The position numbers and the translations under genes are program-made. Shown piece by piece: positions 36,037 to 44,354 of a stretch of DNA of 64,000 bases. Every line of letters starts with the position of its first letter. Within the stretch, counting starts at the first letter, position 1. The DNA comes from Methanospirillum lacunae. GTDB taxonomy: Archaea; Halobacteriota; Methanomicrobia; Methanomicrobiales; Methanospirillaceae. The notes below the pieces were generated by a model. That model had not been told where the DNA came from, did no database searches, and saw only the letters and a list, made by a program, of their open reading frames with translations. Where the stretch lies: assembly GCF_046195335.1 (NCBI RefSeq), contig NZ_CP176093.1, one strand, 5' to 3'.

Positions 36037-36148
36037 TCCTAACATTGCCACTTTGACTTTGAGACTCAATGAGCTCATCCACTATTACCATCAAATTTTC
36101 CCTGAATTTCATCAGGAAACTGTATTTGACAGTTGAAGATTTTTCCAT
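36037..36148 (-). pseudogene. 5'-exon ORF fragment, probably the start of an IS protein interrupted by the intron
   Basis: 37 codons beginning MEKSSTVKYSFLMKFRENLM run from ATG 36148 into the intron 5' end. It starts about 220 bases inside the right inverted repeat, where a transposase gene would be expected. The rest of the protein is not found after the intron 3' end. The family could not be identified from this stretch. Confidence 0.45.
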
Positions 36149-36301
36149 CAAAACTTAATGTAACCACCTACTTATGATCCAAAATTACCGTGATGATGGC
36201 ATCAAAATTGGAGTAAATGAACTTTTTTTGTATTCCTCATCCACGAATAAATCGTAACTGTCAAATTCGATAGCGCTATTTTTGATGAATTTCGTTGAGA
36301 T

Positions 36302-36370
36302 ATGCTTCATATTTTGGAGGATTCAAACATCACTAATAACACATTTATTTTGATTAGTGGCAAAGTTGGG
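36302..36370 (-). repeat. Right inverted repeat of IS-like element
   Basis: Read on the minus strand it begins CCCAACTTTGCCACTAATCA and ends ATGAAGCAT, the counterpart of 33783-33852. Its outer end abuts the older intron remnant (36371 onward). Confidence 0.75.
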
Positions 36371-36510
36371 TCATATGGCTCAAACACCTTACAACCCGAA
36401 TTTCGGGCGGCAGGTAGGAAAGTAGGTTAATTTCACTTGAACATCTGGAATTCTTTGACATATTCTATCCATGTGGGAAATAAAAATACTCACGGTCAAG
36501 ATATGGGGGA
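36371..36510 (-). pseudogene. Remnant of a second group II intron (RT 3' end plus start of domain V)
   Basis: The minus strand matches the last 125 or so bases of the intact RT gene and the first part of domain V (ending GAGCCATATGA), at roughly 75-80 percent identity by eye, with stops and small deletions. The remnant stops exactly where the right inverted repeat begins. The following bases to 36632 show nothing recognisable. Confidence 0.72.
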
Positions 36511-36632
36511 AAATAAGTAATCATTTCTCCTTATTCGACTCCATCACTGGGGCATTTGAAAATGGAGTATACCTTATGACTAATAAAGATCATTATGAAA
36601 ATTAATTATGTCGTTTTGTATTGAGATCAAAA

Positions 36633-37712
36633 TCACAACAATTTAGTTTTTAAGCATTCAACAATTCTTTCACCAGCTTTCCCATCTCCATATGGATTAG
36701 ACCATTCATATTTTTTTTCGAGCATCGCACAAAAGCATCTAATTATTGAATCTGGTTCTGTTCCTGCCAGAATATTAGATCCAACCTCAATAGTCTCTGG
36801 ACGCTCCGTGTTTTCACGTATTGTTACACAAGGAACTCCTAGAATACAGGCCTCTTCTTGAACCCCTCCTGAATCGGTAAGTATAATTTTTGCATTAAAT
36901 TCAAGGTTGAGGAACTCTAGGTAGCCCACAGGATTAATAAGGAGAATATTACCAAAAGAAATTTTTTCTTGCTCAATCATTCTTTTGGTACGTGGGTGAA
37001 CAGGCAATATCACAGGGTAATTATAATCGTTAATTATTGAAGTCAATCCTTGGAAAATCTTTTTTAATCGGCTAACTGAATCAACATTTTCTGCTCGATG
37101 GAGGGTAACAAGAACGTACTGCTTCGGACTTAATGAATAAATATTCATTTGAGAATATTGTGAGTTAGCAATCGATAGATTATAATTAACGGAATCTACT
37201 ATCGTATTCCCCACGGAAAAAATTTTATCCTTTTGGATACCCTCGCTAATGAGGTTGTTCTGTGCACAAATCGTTGGAGTAAACAGATAATTAGACAAAT
37301 GATCTGTAACAATTCGATTTATTTCTTCTGGCATCGTTCTATCGTTACTTCTCAGACCAGCTTCAATATGTCCAATGGGGATGTGTAGTTTCACTGCTGC
37401 TAGGGCACCTCCCAGAACAGTGTTTGTGTCACCTTGAACCAAAACTATGCTCGGATGTTCACGGGAAATGATTTCTTCAACACCAATTAGAATTTTGGCA
37501 GTCTGCACAGCATGAGATCCCGAACCAATATTAAGATTAAATGTGGGATTTGGGAGCATTAATTGTTTGAAGAAAAGAGAGTCCATTTCATAACTGTAAT
37601 GCTGCCCAGTATGCAGAATAAAAAATGGAATAGACAATTTCTCACAATAACGAATTATTGGAGACATTTTTATTATTTCGGGTCTTGTTCCAAGGATAAT
37701 ACCAATCTTCAT
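36633..37712 (-). CDS. wecB: UDP-N-acetylglucosamine 2-epimerase (non-hydrolysing)
   Basis: 359 aa, full family length. Hallmarks: ILGTRPEIIKMSPIIRY at the start, HTGQHYSYEMDSLFF, VQGDTNTVLGGALAA, HIEAGLRSNDRTMPEEINR and the late DSGGVQEEA and RENTERPET motifs. It interconverts UDP-GlcNAc and UDP-ManNAc in the cytoplasm and supplies ManNAc-type units (often followed by oxidation) for surface polysaccharide. No WecC dehydrogenase is visible in the window. AT-rich like its neighbours. Confidence 0.95.
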   Translation of the reverse strand: MKIGIILGTRPEIIKMSPIIRYCEKLSIPFFILHTGQHYSYEMDSLFFKQLMLPNPTFNLNIGSGSHAVQTAKILIGVEEIISREHPSIVLVQGDTNTVLGGALAAVKLHIPIGHIEAGLRSNDRTMPEEINRIVTDHLSNYLFTPTICAQNNLISEGIQKDKIFSVGNTIVDSVNYNLSIANSQYSQMNIYSLSPKQYVLVTLHRAENVDSVSRLKKIFQGLTSIINDYNYPVILPVHPRTKRMIEQEKISFGNILLINPVGYLEFLNLEFNAKIILTDSGGVQEEACILGVPCVTIRENTERPETIEVGSNILAGTEPDSIIRCFCAMLEKKYEWSNPYGDGKAGERIVECLKTKLL

Positions 37713-37754
37713 ATTCTAATCATTCCATGTTTTTTTTGGGGGGAGGTAAACCAG

Positions 37755-38975
37755 TTATTGAAAATCTATTACTTCAACACGTGCCATAATATTTAAAAAT
37801 TTCAACAGATCAATCATTCTAGACTGATCCTCCTTTCTGTTAATATTTATTATATTAAACCCCTCATTTGCATGTTTAAAAATATATATATATAAGGGAT
37901 CCAATTTTCCTTCACTGATAACATCAAGATAAAACTTTCTTGCATCACACCCTTTATACCAATTATTACAATTCCTAATCAATTCAGTTGGAATTTTTAT
38001 TTCGTTAGATGATGGATAATTTTGATAATAATCTAAAATTGCTTTTAAATATGTATTCATACTAACGCATCCCTCTCCATATATTCCACGATATACTGAG
38101 CATACTAAATCAAAATATGAACCCGAATACTTACGTTTTCGTGAAATAGAAAAGCCATATTTTTTTATTAAATATTCTGTAATTCGGGGAAGCCTCGAAA
38201 AAGGAAATTCATCAATAAAGCAGCTTAAGACTAATGTTGTTCTCAGCATCCCATTAAATGTTTCAAACTTTCCTACTTCAGATTTGATATAATTATTCTT
38301 ATAAACTCTATAATCATACCAAGGTTTTACTTTTTTTAAATTTAGAACCTTAAGACTATTCGTAGATTTATCTACAATTTTTTCTGTGTTAACACCTATC
38401 TTTTTTTTGTCATCTGTTTTTTCATAAAACCAGTATGGCATATTCCAAAATAAATAATTATTTAATACAACACTCAAAAATACATCTTTTGTTACAAAAA
38501 AAACATCAGATACAATATTGGATCCACGTAATAAAAAGATACCATTTAATAAATTTTTACTCACACTTGGTACTGTCCTTAGGAAACCAGTAAAATATCC
38601 TTCTTCATTTATTATACGAAGGTTTGAATAAATCCCATCAAGAGTAATATCTTGAAAATGCTGTACACATTCTATCAGAGAGGAGGATGAATTAAAACGA
38701 TCATCTGAATGTAGAAATGTAACCAATTCGCCAGATATATAGGGTACTCCATAATTTATTGCATTTAACTGCCCAATATCACCCGAATTATGTAGATATT
38801 TTATTCGGTTATCTTTGAACTGTGAAATGATAGCATCAGTTTCTTCAGAATGATCATTAATTATAATTAGTTCCCAATTTTGATAATCTTGATATATTAC
38901 TGAATTTATGGATTCTACAATTGTTTCTTCATCGTTATGTGTTGGCATCAAAATTGAAACTCGCGGATTTTTCAT
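37755..38975 (-). CDS. Family 2 glycosyltransferase (GalNAc/WcaA-like) with long C-terminal part
   Basis: 406 aa. The GT-A core is in the first 125 residues: PRVSILMPTHNDEETIVESI, LIIINDHSEETD and the metal motif FLHSDDRF. The remaining 280 residues are unlike known domains and may recognise the acceptor. Its start overlaps the upstream GT4 stop by four bases, so the two are coupled. Its product is inferred to add one sugar of the island's glycan. Confidence 0.84.
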   Translation of the reverse strand: MKNPRVSILMPTHNDEETIVESINSVIYQDYQNWELIIINDHSEETDAIISQFKDNRIKYLHNSGDIGQLNAINYGVPYISGELVTFLHSDDRFNSSSSLIECVQHFQDITLDGIYSNLRIINEEGYFTGFLRTVPSVSKNLLNGIFLLRGSNIVSDVFFVTKDVFLSVVLNNYLFWNMPYWFYEKTDDKKKIGVNTEKIVDKSTNSLKVLNLKKVKPWYDYRVYKNNYIKSEVGKFETFNGMLRTTLVLSCFIDEFPFSRLPRITEYLIKKYGFSISRKRKYSGSYFDLVCSVYRGIYGEGCVSMNTYLKAILDYYQNYPSSNEIKIPTELIRNCNNWYKGCDARKFYLDVISEGKLDPLYIYIFKHANEGFNIININRKEDQSRMIDLLKFLNIMARVEVIDFQ

Positions 38976-40195
38976 AATAATCCCTTCGTTTTCATAGTGG
39001 AATGATACAAGTCTTCTAGACGTTTTGCATATGAAATATAGGAATGGTGTTCCATTACATAGGATCGTGCAATTTTTCCATACTTTTCTAATTCTGGATT
39101 TAATATGATATCTTGGATGATATTTGCGATACTTTCTGGATTTTTTTCTGGAACTAAGAATCCCGCCTTACTATTCTTTAATACTTCCTGCATCCCTCCA
39201 ATATCAGAGCAGATTACGGTCTTTCCACATGCCATTCCTTCAAGCATAGAAAGAGAAGTCGCTTCCTGAATATCATTTGAAGTGATGGAAGGAACAAGGA
39301 TAATATCTGATAATTGATAATAGTCTACAATTTGGTTGTGAGGCACTTCTCCAAGGAATATTATACGATCATCGCCATTAGAGATGCCTTCCAATTCTTT
39401 CCTTAATAACCCATCTCCAGCAATAACCAATTTTACATATGGTTGTTTTATCATCTGAATAGCTTTTATTGCGTATTCAACGCCATTTTTGGGAACCAAA
39501 CGACGTGGAACAAATATTATAATATCATCATTTTTGTGCGCATATTTGTAACGTAGTTTCTTTTTTAGATCATATGTCACAGGACAAAAAGTATCAGTAT
39601 CTGTGGCATTTTGAAATATTGAGATGTTGGAGGGTTTATACGAGAATTTGTTTATTAAATAATCTTTAATCCTTGAATCAACTGCAATAATATGATCTGA
39701 TGCATATACTGCATCTTTTTCAATGTTCATGCAAGAATTATAATATTTTTTTATAGCAATTGATTTTTCTAATAAAGAGTCATCAATTATCTCTTGAGTA
39801 TAATATCCATGAACAGTTAAGATTTTTACACACTGCTGCATTGGAAAATATCGGTTAACCATAGAAAGTGTTAACACATCATGACAATGAAAGATAACCG
39901 TTGGAGGGGTAGATATCTTTTGTATTTCCGGAGTTATTGAATCATACAAAGCATAAATATGTCTAAATATTGGTGATAATAGGGCGGCCCTATCTTTATA
40001 TTTAATCATGCGTTTAAATTGCTTTATCGGTGAATCATTAGAGAACAAAACTTCAGATGGATATATAGTTAAATATTGAAGTCCTATATGTTGAAATCCA
40101 CGTTCTAACAAAAGGAGATGTGTATTTTTACCTCCAATCCCGATATTTGGGTTTTCTGTCGAAAGTAAATACGTCTTAAAATTTTGTGAATACAT
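38972..40195 (-). CDS. Family 4 glycosyltransferase
   Basis: 407 aa from the ATG at 40195 (a TTG two codons upstream is less likely). GT-B fold: acceptor-side start with GGKNTHLLLLERGF, the hinge region FVPRRLVPKNGVEYAIKA, and the donor site EATSLSMLEGMACGKTVICS with both Glu of EX7E. Retaining transfer from a nucleotide sugar. Translationally coupled to the GT2 downstream; divergent from the GT4 at 40288. Confidence 0.9.
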   Translation of the reverse strand: MYSQNFKTYLLSTENPNIGIGGKNTHLLLLERGFQHIGLQYLTIYPSEVLFSNDSPIKQFKRMIKYKDRAALLSPIFRHIYALYDSITPEIQKISTPPTVIFHCHDVLTLSMVNRYFPMQQCVKILTVHGYYTQEIIDDSLLEKSIAIKKYYNSCMNIEKDAVYASDHIIAVDSRIKDYLINKFSYKPSNISIFQNATDTDTFCPVTYDLKKKLRYKYAHKNDDIIIFVPRRLVPKNGVEYAIKAIQMIKQPYVKLVIAGDGLLRKELEGISNGDDRIIFLGEVPHNQIVDYYQLSDIILVPSITSNDIQEATSLSMLEGMACGKTVICSDIGGMQEVLKNSKAGFLVPEKNPESIANIIQDIILNPELEKYGKIARSYVMEHHSYISYAKRLEDLYHSTMKTKGLL

Positions 40196-40287
40196 CCCCA
40201 ATTGATAGTATATTCAACAAAATAAACATATGTAACACCACATATATATTTTTATTTAATTTAGGAAAGATAAGGAAACGGTAAATA

Positions 40288-41628
40288 ATGAAAATATTGC
40301 TTATAAATAATTCTGATTTAGGTGGTGGAGCGGAAAAAATAGTAGTAACATTACTTGATGAATTAAATAAAAGAGGAAACGACGTATCTCTGTTGGTAGG
40401 GCGAAAAAAAACCGAAAATGAACTCGTTTTTCAAATACCTTCTCCAAAACAGGGGTCTGTCAGAGAGAAGGTATGGCTCACTATCGAAGACTTTCTTTTA
40501 AAAAGTCAATATCCTATTTTGTATAATCCAAGGCATTTATCATTATTTCAATGTTTTATTACTCAAACCCCCTATTTTTTCAAAACATTAGCTGGATATG
40601 AAAATATTCCCTACCCATCATCATATACCATAATTGATGATTTTAAAAAAGATACACAAATCCTTCATCTTCACAATCTTCATGAGGATTATTTTGATAT
40701 CAAAGCGATTCCTCAATTATCTAGCAAACTTCCAATTTTTTTAACGATCCATGATTATTGGTTAATTACTGGATATTGTGCTAGTTTTTTTTCTTGTATG
40801 AAATGGCAACATGGGTGTGATGATTGCCCTATCCGATCAAAAATCAAAACGCTTTTTCCAAATTCTTTTCATAGTAACTGGGAAAAAAAGAAAGATATTT
40901 TTAAAAAATCCCGCATTTATCTTATTACTCCAAGTAAATGGGTATTAGACAATATTAATAATTCAATACTCAGCCCAGCAATTATCAAATCACGTGTCAT
41001 CCCTCATGGAATCAACACAACGGTTTTCTCCCCAGGTAACAAAGAAAAAATTCGAGAAAAATTAGGACTCCCACTTTCTGCTAAAATACTGATAATGACA
41101 TCTAAGGGAGGTTTTGATAATAAAAAGTTTAATTGGGACTTTTTAAGACAGTCTTTAAAGTATCTCTCACGAGATCAAATTCAAGGCCAAATAATTTTTT
41201 TAATCCTTGGTGGTATGAATCGAACTGAAGTAGTTAATTCTATTGTTATTCAAGAAGTCCCTTATCAAAAAGAAGAAATAATGGTAAACAAGTATTACCA
41301 AGCAGCAGATCTATACATACACACTTCAAAGGATGAGACCTTTGGGATGAGCATACTTGAAGCTATGTCATGTGGGTTACCCGTAATTACTACGGGAAAT
41401 GGAGCTATTCCTGAGTTAATTGAAGATCGGATCACAGGGATACTTATTCAAAACAATGATCCCTTACATATGGCTAATTCGATTCAAAATGTTCTGGTTG
41501 AAAAAGAATTACTAGCCAAAATGGGACACTGTGCTAGAGAGCGTGTATTACTCAACTATAGTATTGATGTAATGGTGAAAAATTATTTAGAGTTTTACCA
41601 GGAAGGATTAAATGATTATTTATTATAA
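40288..41628 (+). CDS. Family 4 glycosyltransferase with Cys-rich insert (WcaC-like)
   Basis: 446 aa. GT-B fold with NNSDLGGGAEKIVVTLLDEL at the start, an LTIHDYWLITGYCASFFSC segment followed by GCDDCP, as in the subgroup that carries a Cys-rich acceptor-domain loop, and the donor motif DETFGMSILEAMSCGLPVI with EX7E. Likely adds a sugar during assembly of the island's polysaccharide. Divergent promoter region of about 90 AT-rich bases shared with 38972-40195. Confidence 0.9.
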   Translation: MKILLINNSDLGGGAEKIVVTLLDELNKRGNDVSLLVGRKKTENELVFQIPSPKQGSVREKVWLTIEDFLLKSQYPILYNPRHLSLFQCFITQTPYFFKTLAGYENIPYPSSYTIIDDFKKDTQILHLHNLHEDYFDIKAIPQLSSKLPIFLTIHDYWLITGYCASFFSCMKWQHGCDDCPIRSKIKTLFPNSFHSNWEKKKDIFKKSRIYLITPSKWVLDNINNSILSPAIIKSRVIPHGINTTVFSPGNKEKIREKLGLPLSAKILIMTSKGGFDNKKFNWDFLRQSLKYLSRDQIQGQIIFLILGGMNRTEVVNSIVIQEVPYQKEEIMVNKYYQAADLYIHTSKDETFGMSILEAMSCGLPVITTGNGAIPELIEDRITGILIQNNDPLHMANSIQNVLVEKELLAKMGHCARERVLLNYSIDVMVKNYLEFYQEGLNDYLL

Positions 41629-41809
41629 AAATCTGAATCCTAATATATGAAATCAATTAATAAATAATATAATTAGGAATAACAAATTGCAGATCGGTTT
41701 GATATTATGAGGGATACTAATAACTATGAATCATTGATTTAACCTTCTATAATATTTACAAACTAAATGTCTTTTTGAAAACTATGAGAATTTTCCTTTT
41801 ATTTTTATT

Positions 41810-42919
41810 ATGATTAAAATAGGCTTAATAACTGGAGATCTAAAACAAAATAAATCTGGAATCGGAACTTACGTATTCCAGTTAATAGAAGACCTTAAAA
41901 AAAATACCGATCTTACTCTTATCAAACATCCATTTGGTGATGATGTATTAGGATGTTCTTCAATTTTATCTTCCATACCCCGCCGGTCTTTTTCCCACAT
42001 ATTATGGAGTCAGGCACTTTCATTAAAAAAGCAAAGCTTAAAAAAATTAGATATTATTCATAATCCTGCCCAATATCCTGTGTCACCCAACATAGGACAT
42101 AATTATATTGTAACAATTCACGATTTAATTCCAATACTTTATCCTCAATATGTGGGGTCAATTTTTTCAATTCAAGCAAAATTATATTATCCATATATGC
42201 TTAAAAGAGCCTCGAAAATCATAACTGTTTCAAATCATACAAAAGATGATATTCTTAAAATCTATAAAATACCAGACCAAAAAATTGAAGTCATCTATTC
42301 TGGAGTATCGAATCATTTCAATCCATCATCTCCAGAGGAGAAGAAAAGGATAAAACAAAAATATAACTTAAACCATCCATTTATTCTCTTTGTTGGAGCA
42401 ATTGAACCCAAAAAAAATATCGAATTACTTATCAAAGCATATTATATATGCCAAAAATCTAACCCCTATTTTGATTTGGTTATTGCAGGAAAGAAAGCAT
42501 GGAAATTCGAAACTGTATTTAAACTAATCGAATCCCTTAATTTATCAAAAAAGATACATATCCTGAATTTTGTTCCGTATGAAGATCTCCCAGCTCTATA
42601 TTCATCCGCTGAGGTTTTTGTTTTTCCCTCACGTTATGAAGGTTTTGGTTTGCCCCCGTTAGAGGCAATGAAATGCGGTACACCTGTTATTACATCAAAT
42701 GTCTCCTCCCTCCCTGAAATCATGGGAAAGGAAGGCCTTATGATTAATCCAAATGATTATGAACAACTTTCAGAGTTAATATTGAAACTTTTATCAGATC
42801 CAGAATTCCATCATCAATATTCGTTATATAGTTTAGATCGAGCAAAAAAATTCTCTTGGAAAAAAACTGCTTCCAAAACCCTGGAAGTGTATAACTCAGT
42901 TATTGAGTATGGGAAATAA
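41810..42919 (+). CDS. Family 4 glycosyltransferase (tandem paralog A)
   Basis: 369 aa. MIKIGLITGDLKQNKSGIGT start, IVTIHDLIPILYPQYV, LFVGAIEPKKNIELLIKAY hinge and donor motif YEGFGLPPLEAMKCGTPVI. It is closely related along its length to the next gene (42926-44023), from which it is separated by only six bases, so a recent tandem duplication and one operon are likely. No ribosome site; the ATG follows an AT-rich tract. Confidence 0.92.
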   Translation: MIKIGLITGDLKQNKSGIGTYVFQLIEDLKKNTDLTLIKHPFGDDVLGCSSILSSIPRRSFSHILWSQALSLKKQSLKKLDIIHNPAQYPVSPNIGHNYIVTIHDLIPILYPQYVGSIFSIQAKLYYPYMLKRASKIITVSNHTKDDILKIYKIPDQKIEVIYSGVSNHFNPSSPEEKKRIKQKYNLNHPFILFVGAIEPKKNIELLIKAYYICQKSNPYFDLVIAGKKAWKFETVFKLIESLNLSKKIHILNFVPYEDLPALYSSAEVFVFPSRYEGFGLPPLEAMKCGTPVITSNVSSLPEIMGKEGLMINPNDYEQLSELILKLLSDPEFHHQYSLYSLDRAKKFSWKKTASKTLEVYNSVIEYGK

Positions 42920-42925
42920 AATTTT

Positions 42926-44023
42926 ATGAACACCATTGGTATTACCACAGGTAACCTAAAAAAAAATTCTACGGGTATGGGTACTTACTCATTCCAGATT
43001 ATTGAAAGACTTAAACCAGACTTTGATATTGAAATTATAAAACACCCTGATGGTGATCCAATCGATGGATGTCGAATTGTGGATCATAATATAATACCTG
43101 GACCATATTGGTATTATTCTTGGAGCAAAAGTCTAACATTAGCAAAACGATCCTTGAAAAAGGTCGATATCCTTCATAATATTGGACAATACCCCATTTC
43201 GCCTTCAATATCTAAAAAGTACGCAATAACGATATATGACTTGATTCCCATACTATATCCTTCATACGTTACACCTTTTTACGCTATGCAATCAAGAATT
43301 TATCTACCTAATATCCTGCGGAAAGCATCTCTAATACTCTCAATATCGGAGTACACAAAAAAAGATATTGTCGGAAAATACCATGTTGATCCTGATAAAA
43401 TTCATGTTACCCATCTTGGAGTATCAGACCATTTCCATCCCTCAACCCAATCAGAGATTCGATCTCTACGTAAAAAATACAACTTAATTAATCCCTTTAT
43501 TCTTTTTGTCGGGGCAATCGAACCCAAAAAAAATATTTCTACAATAATTAAGGCTTATCACAAAATTAGACAAAAGAATTCTGATATAGATCTGGTCATC
43601 GCCGGAAAAAAATCTTGGAAATATCAGGAAGTTTTTTCCTTAGTAGATTCCTTGAAATTGAATGAAAATGTCCATTACCTTCAATTTGTACCCTATGAAG
43701 ACCTCCCCATCCTCTATAGCGCAGCTAGTGTGTTTGTTTTTCCCTCAAATTATGAAGGCTTTGGTCTTCCCCCTCTTGAAGCAATGAAATGTGGAACGCC
43801 AGTAATTGTATCAAACAAATCATCGCTTCCAGAAATTGTGGGATCTGAAGGAATTATGGTTGAACCTGATAATTTTGAAGACCTTGCGGTAAAAATTCAA
43901 ACCATTTTTACAGATGAATCAATTCAGGATGAGCATATTATGTATAATCTTACCCGCTCAAAGGAGTTCACTTGGGAGCGATGTGCAAATGCAACTAAAG
44001 ATGCATATAACGCAATACTATAA
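42926..44023 (+). CDS. Family 4 glycosyltransferase (tandem paralog B)
   Basis: 365 aa, collinear with the preceding gene: TIGITTGNLKKNSTGMGTYS start, YAITIYDLIPILYPSYV, ILFVGAIEPKKNISTIIKAY and YEGFGLPPLEAMKCGTPVI. The pair probably adds successive similar linkages, such as a repeated mannose or rhamnose unit. The divergence between them suggests different acceptors rather than redundancy. Confidence 0.92.
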   Translation: MNTIGITTGNLKKNSTGMGTYSFQIIERLKPDFDIEIIKHPDGDPIDGCRIVDHNIIPGPYWYYSWSKSLTLAKRSLKKVDILHNIGQYPISPSISKKYAITIYDLIPILYPSYVTPFYAMQSRIYLPNILRKASLILSISEYTKKDIVGKYHVDPDKIHVTHLGVSDHFHPSTQSEIRSLRKKYNLINPFILFVGAIEPKKNISTIIKAYHKIRQKNSDIDLVIAGKKSWKYQEVFSLVDSLKLNENVHYLQFVPYEDLPILYSAASVFVFPSNYEGFGLPPLEAMKCGTPVIVSNKSSLPEIVGSEGIMVEPDNFEDLAVKIQTIFTDESIQDEHIMYNLTRSKEFTWERCANATKDAYNAIL

Positions 44024-44084
44024 ATACAAATAATAAAGGTAACTATTCTACTGGTTTTAGCGTTCATATCCCTATGAAGAGATA

Positions 44085-44312
44085 ATGTGCCGAAAGATCT
44101 CCATTTCCATCAAAATATTGATAATAACCAAAAATCTAGAGACTGGCTTCACAGGAAAAGTAACCTGGGACACCACCAAACCGGATGGTCAGCCCAGAAG
44201 ATGCCTGGATACGTCTAAAGCTAAACAGTGGTTTGGATTCGAATCCGGGACTCCTTTCGAAACTGGCCTTAGGGAAACCATCAAGTGGTATATTCAGTCT
44301 CTGAACAAATGA
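44085..44312 (+). pseudogene. fcl: C-terminal remnant of GDP-L-fucose synthase
   Basis: The last 60 codons match the C-terminal end of GDP-L-fucose synthase (about 310 aa when whole): TGFTGKVTWDTTKPDGQPRR then CLDTSKAKQWFGF and ETGLRETIKWYIQSL. The Rossmann domain and the active-site Ser/Tyr/Lys are missing, and no part of them lies in the 60 bases upstream. The start at 44085 (MCRKISISIKIL) resembles the preceding ISIKDL segment with a frame disturbance. It is 42 bases before gmd, its usual operon partner. Confidence 0.8.
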
Positions 44313-44354
44313 TCACATTCCTTTTTTTGTTGCAACCCCAACTAGATAGGAACA

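Noticed and set aside
44230..44260. tRNA-like GGATTCGAATCC string
   Set aside because: It lies within the fcl remnant coding sequence; no acceptor or anticodon arm fits around it.
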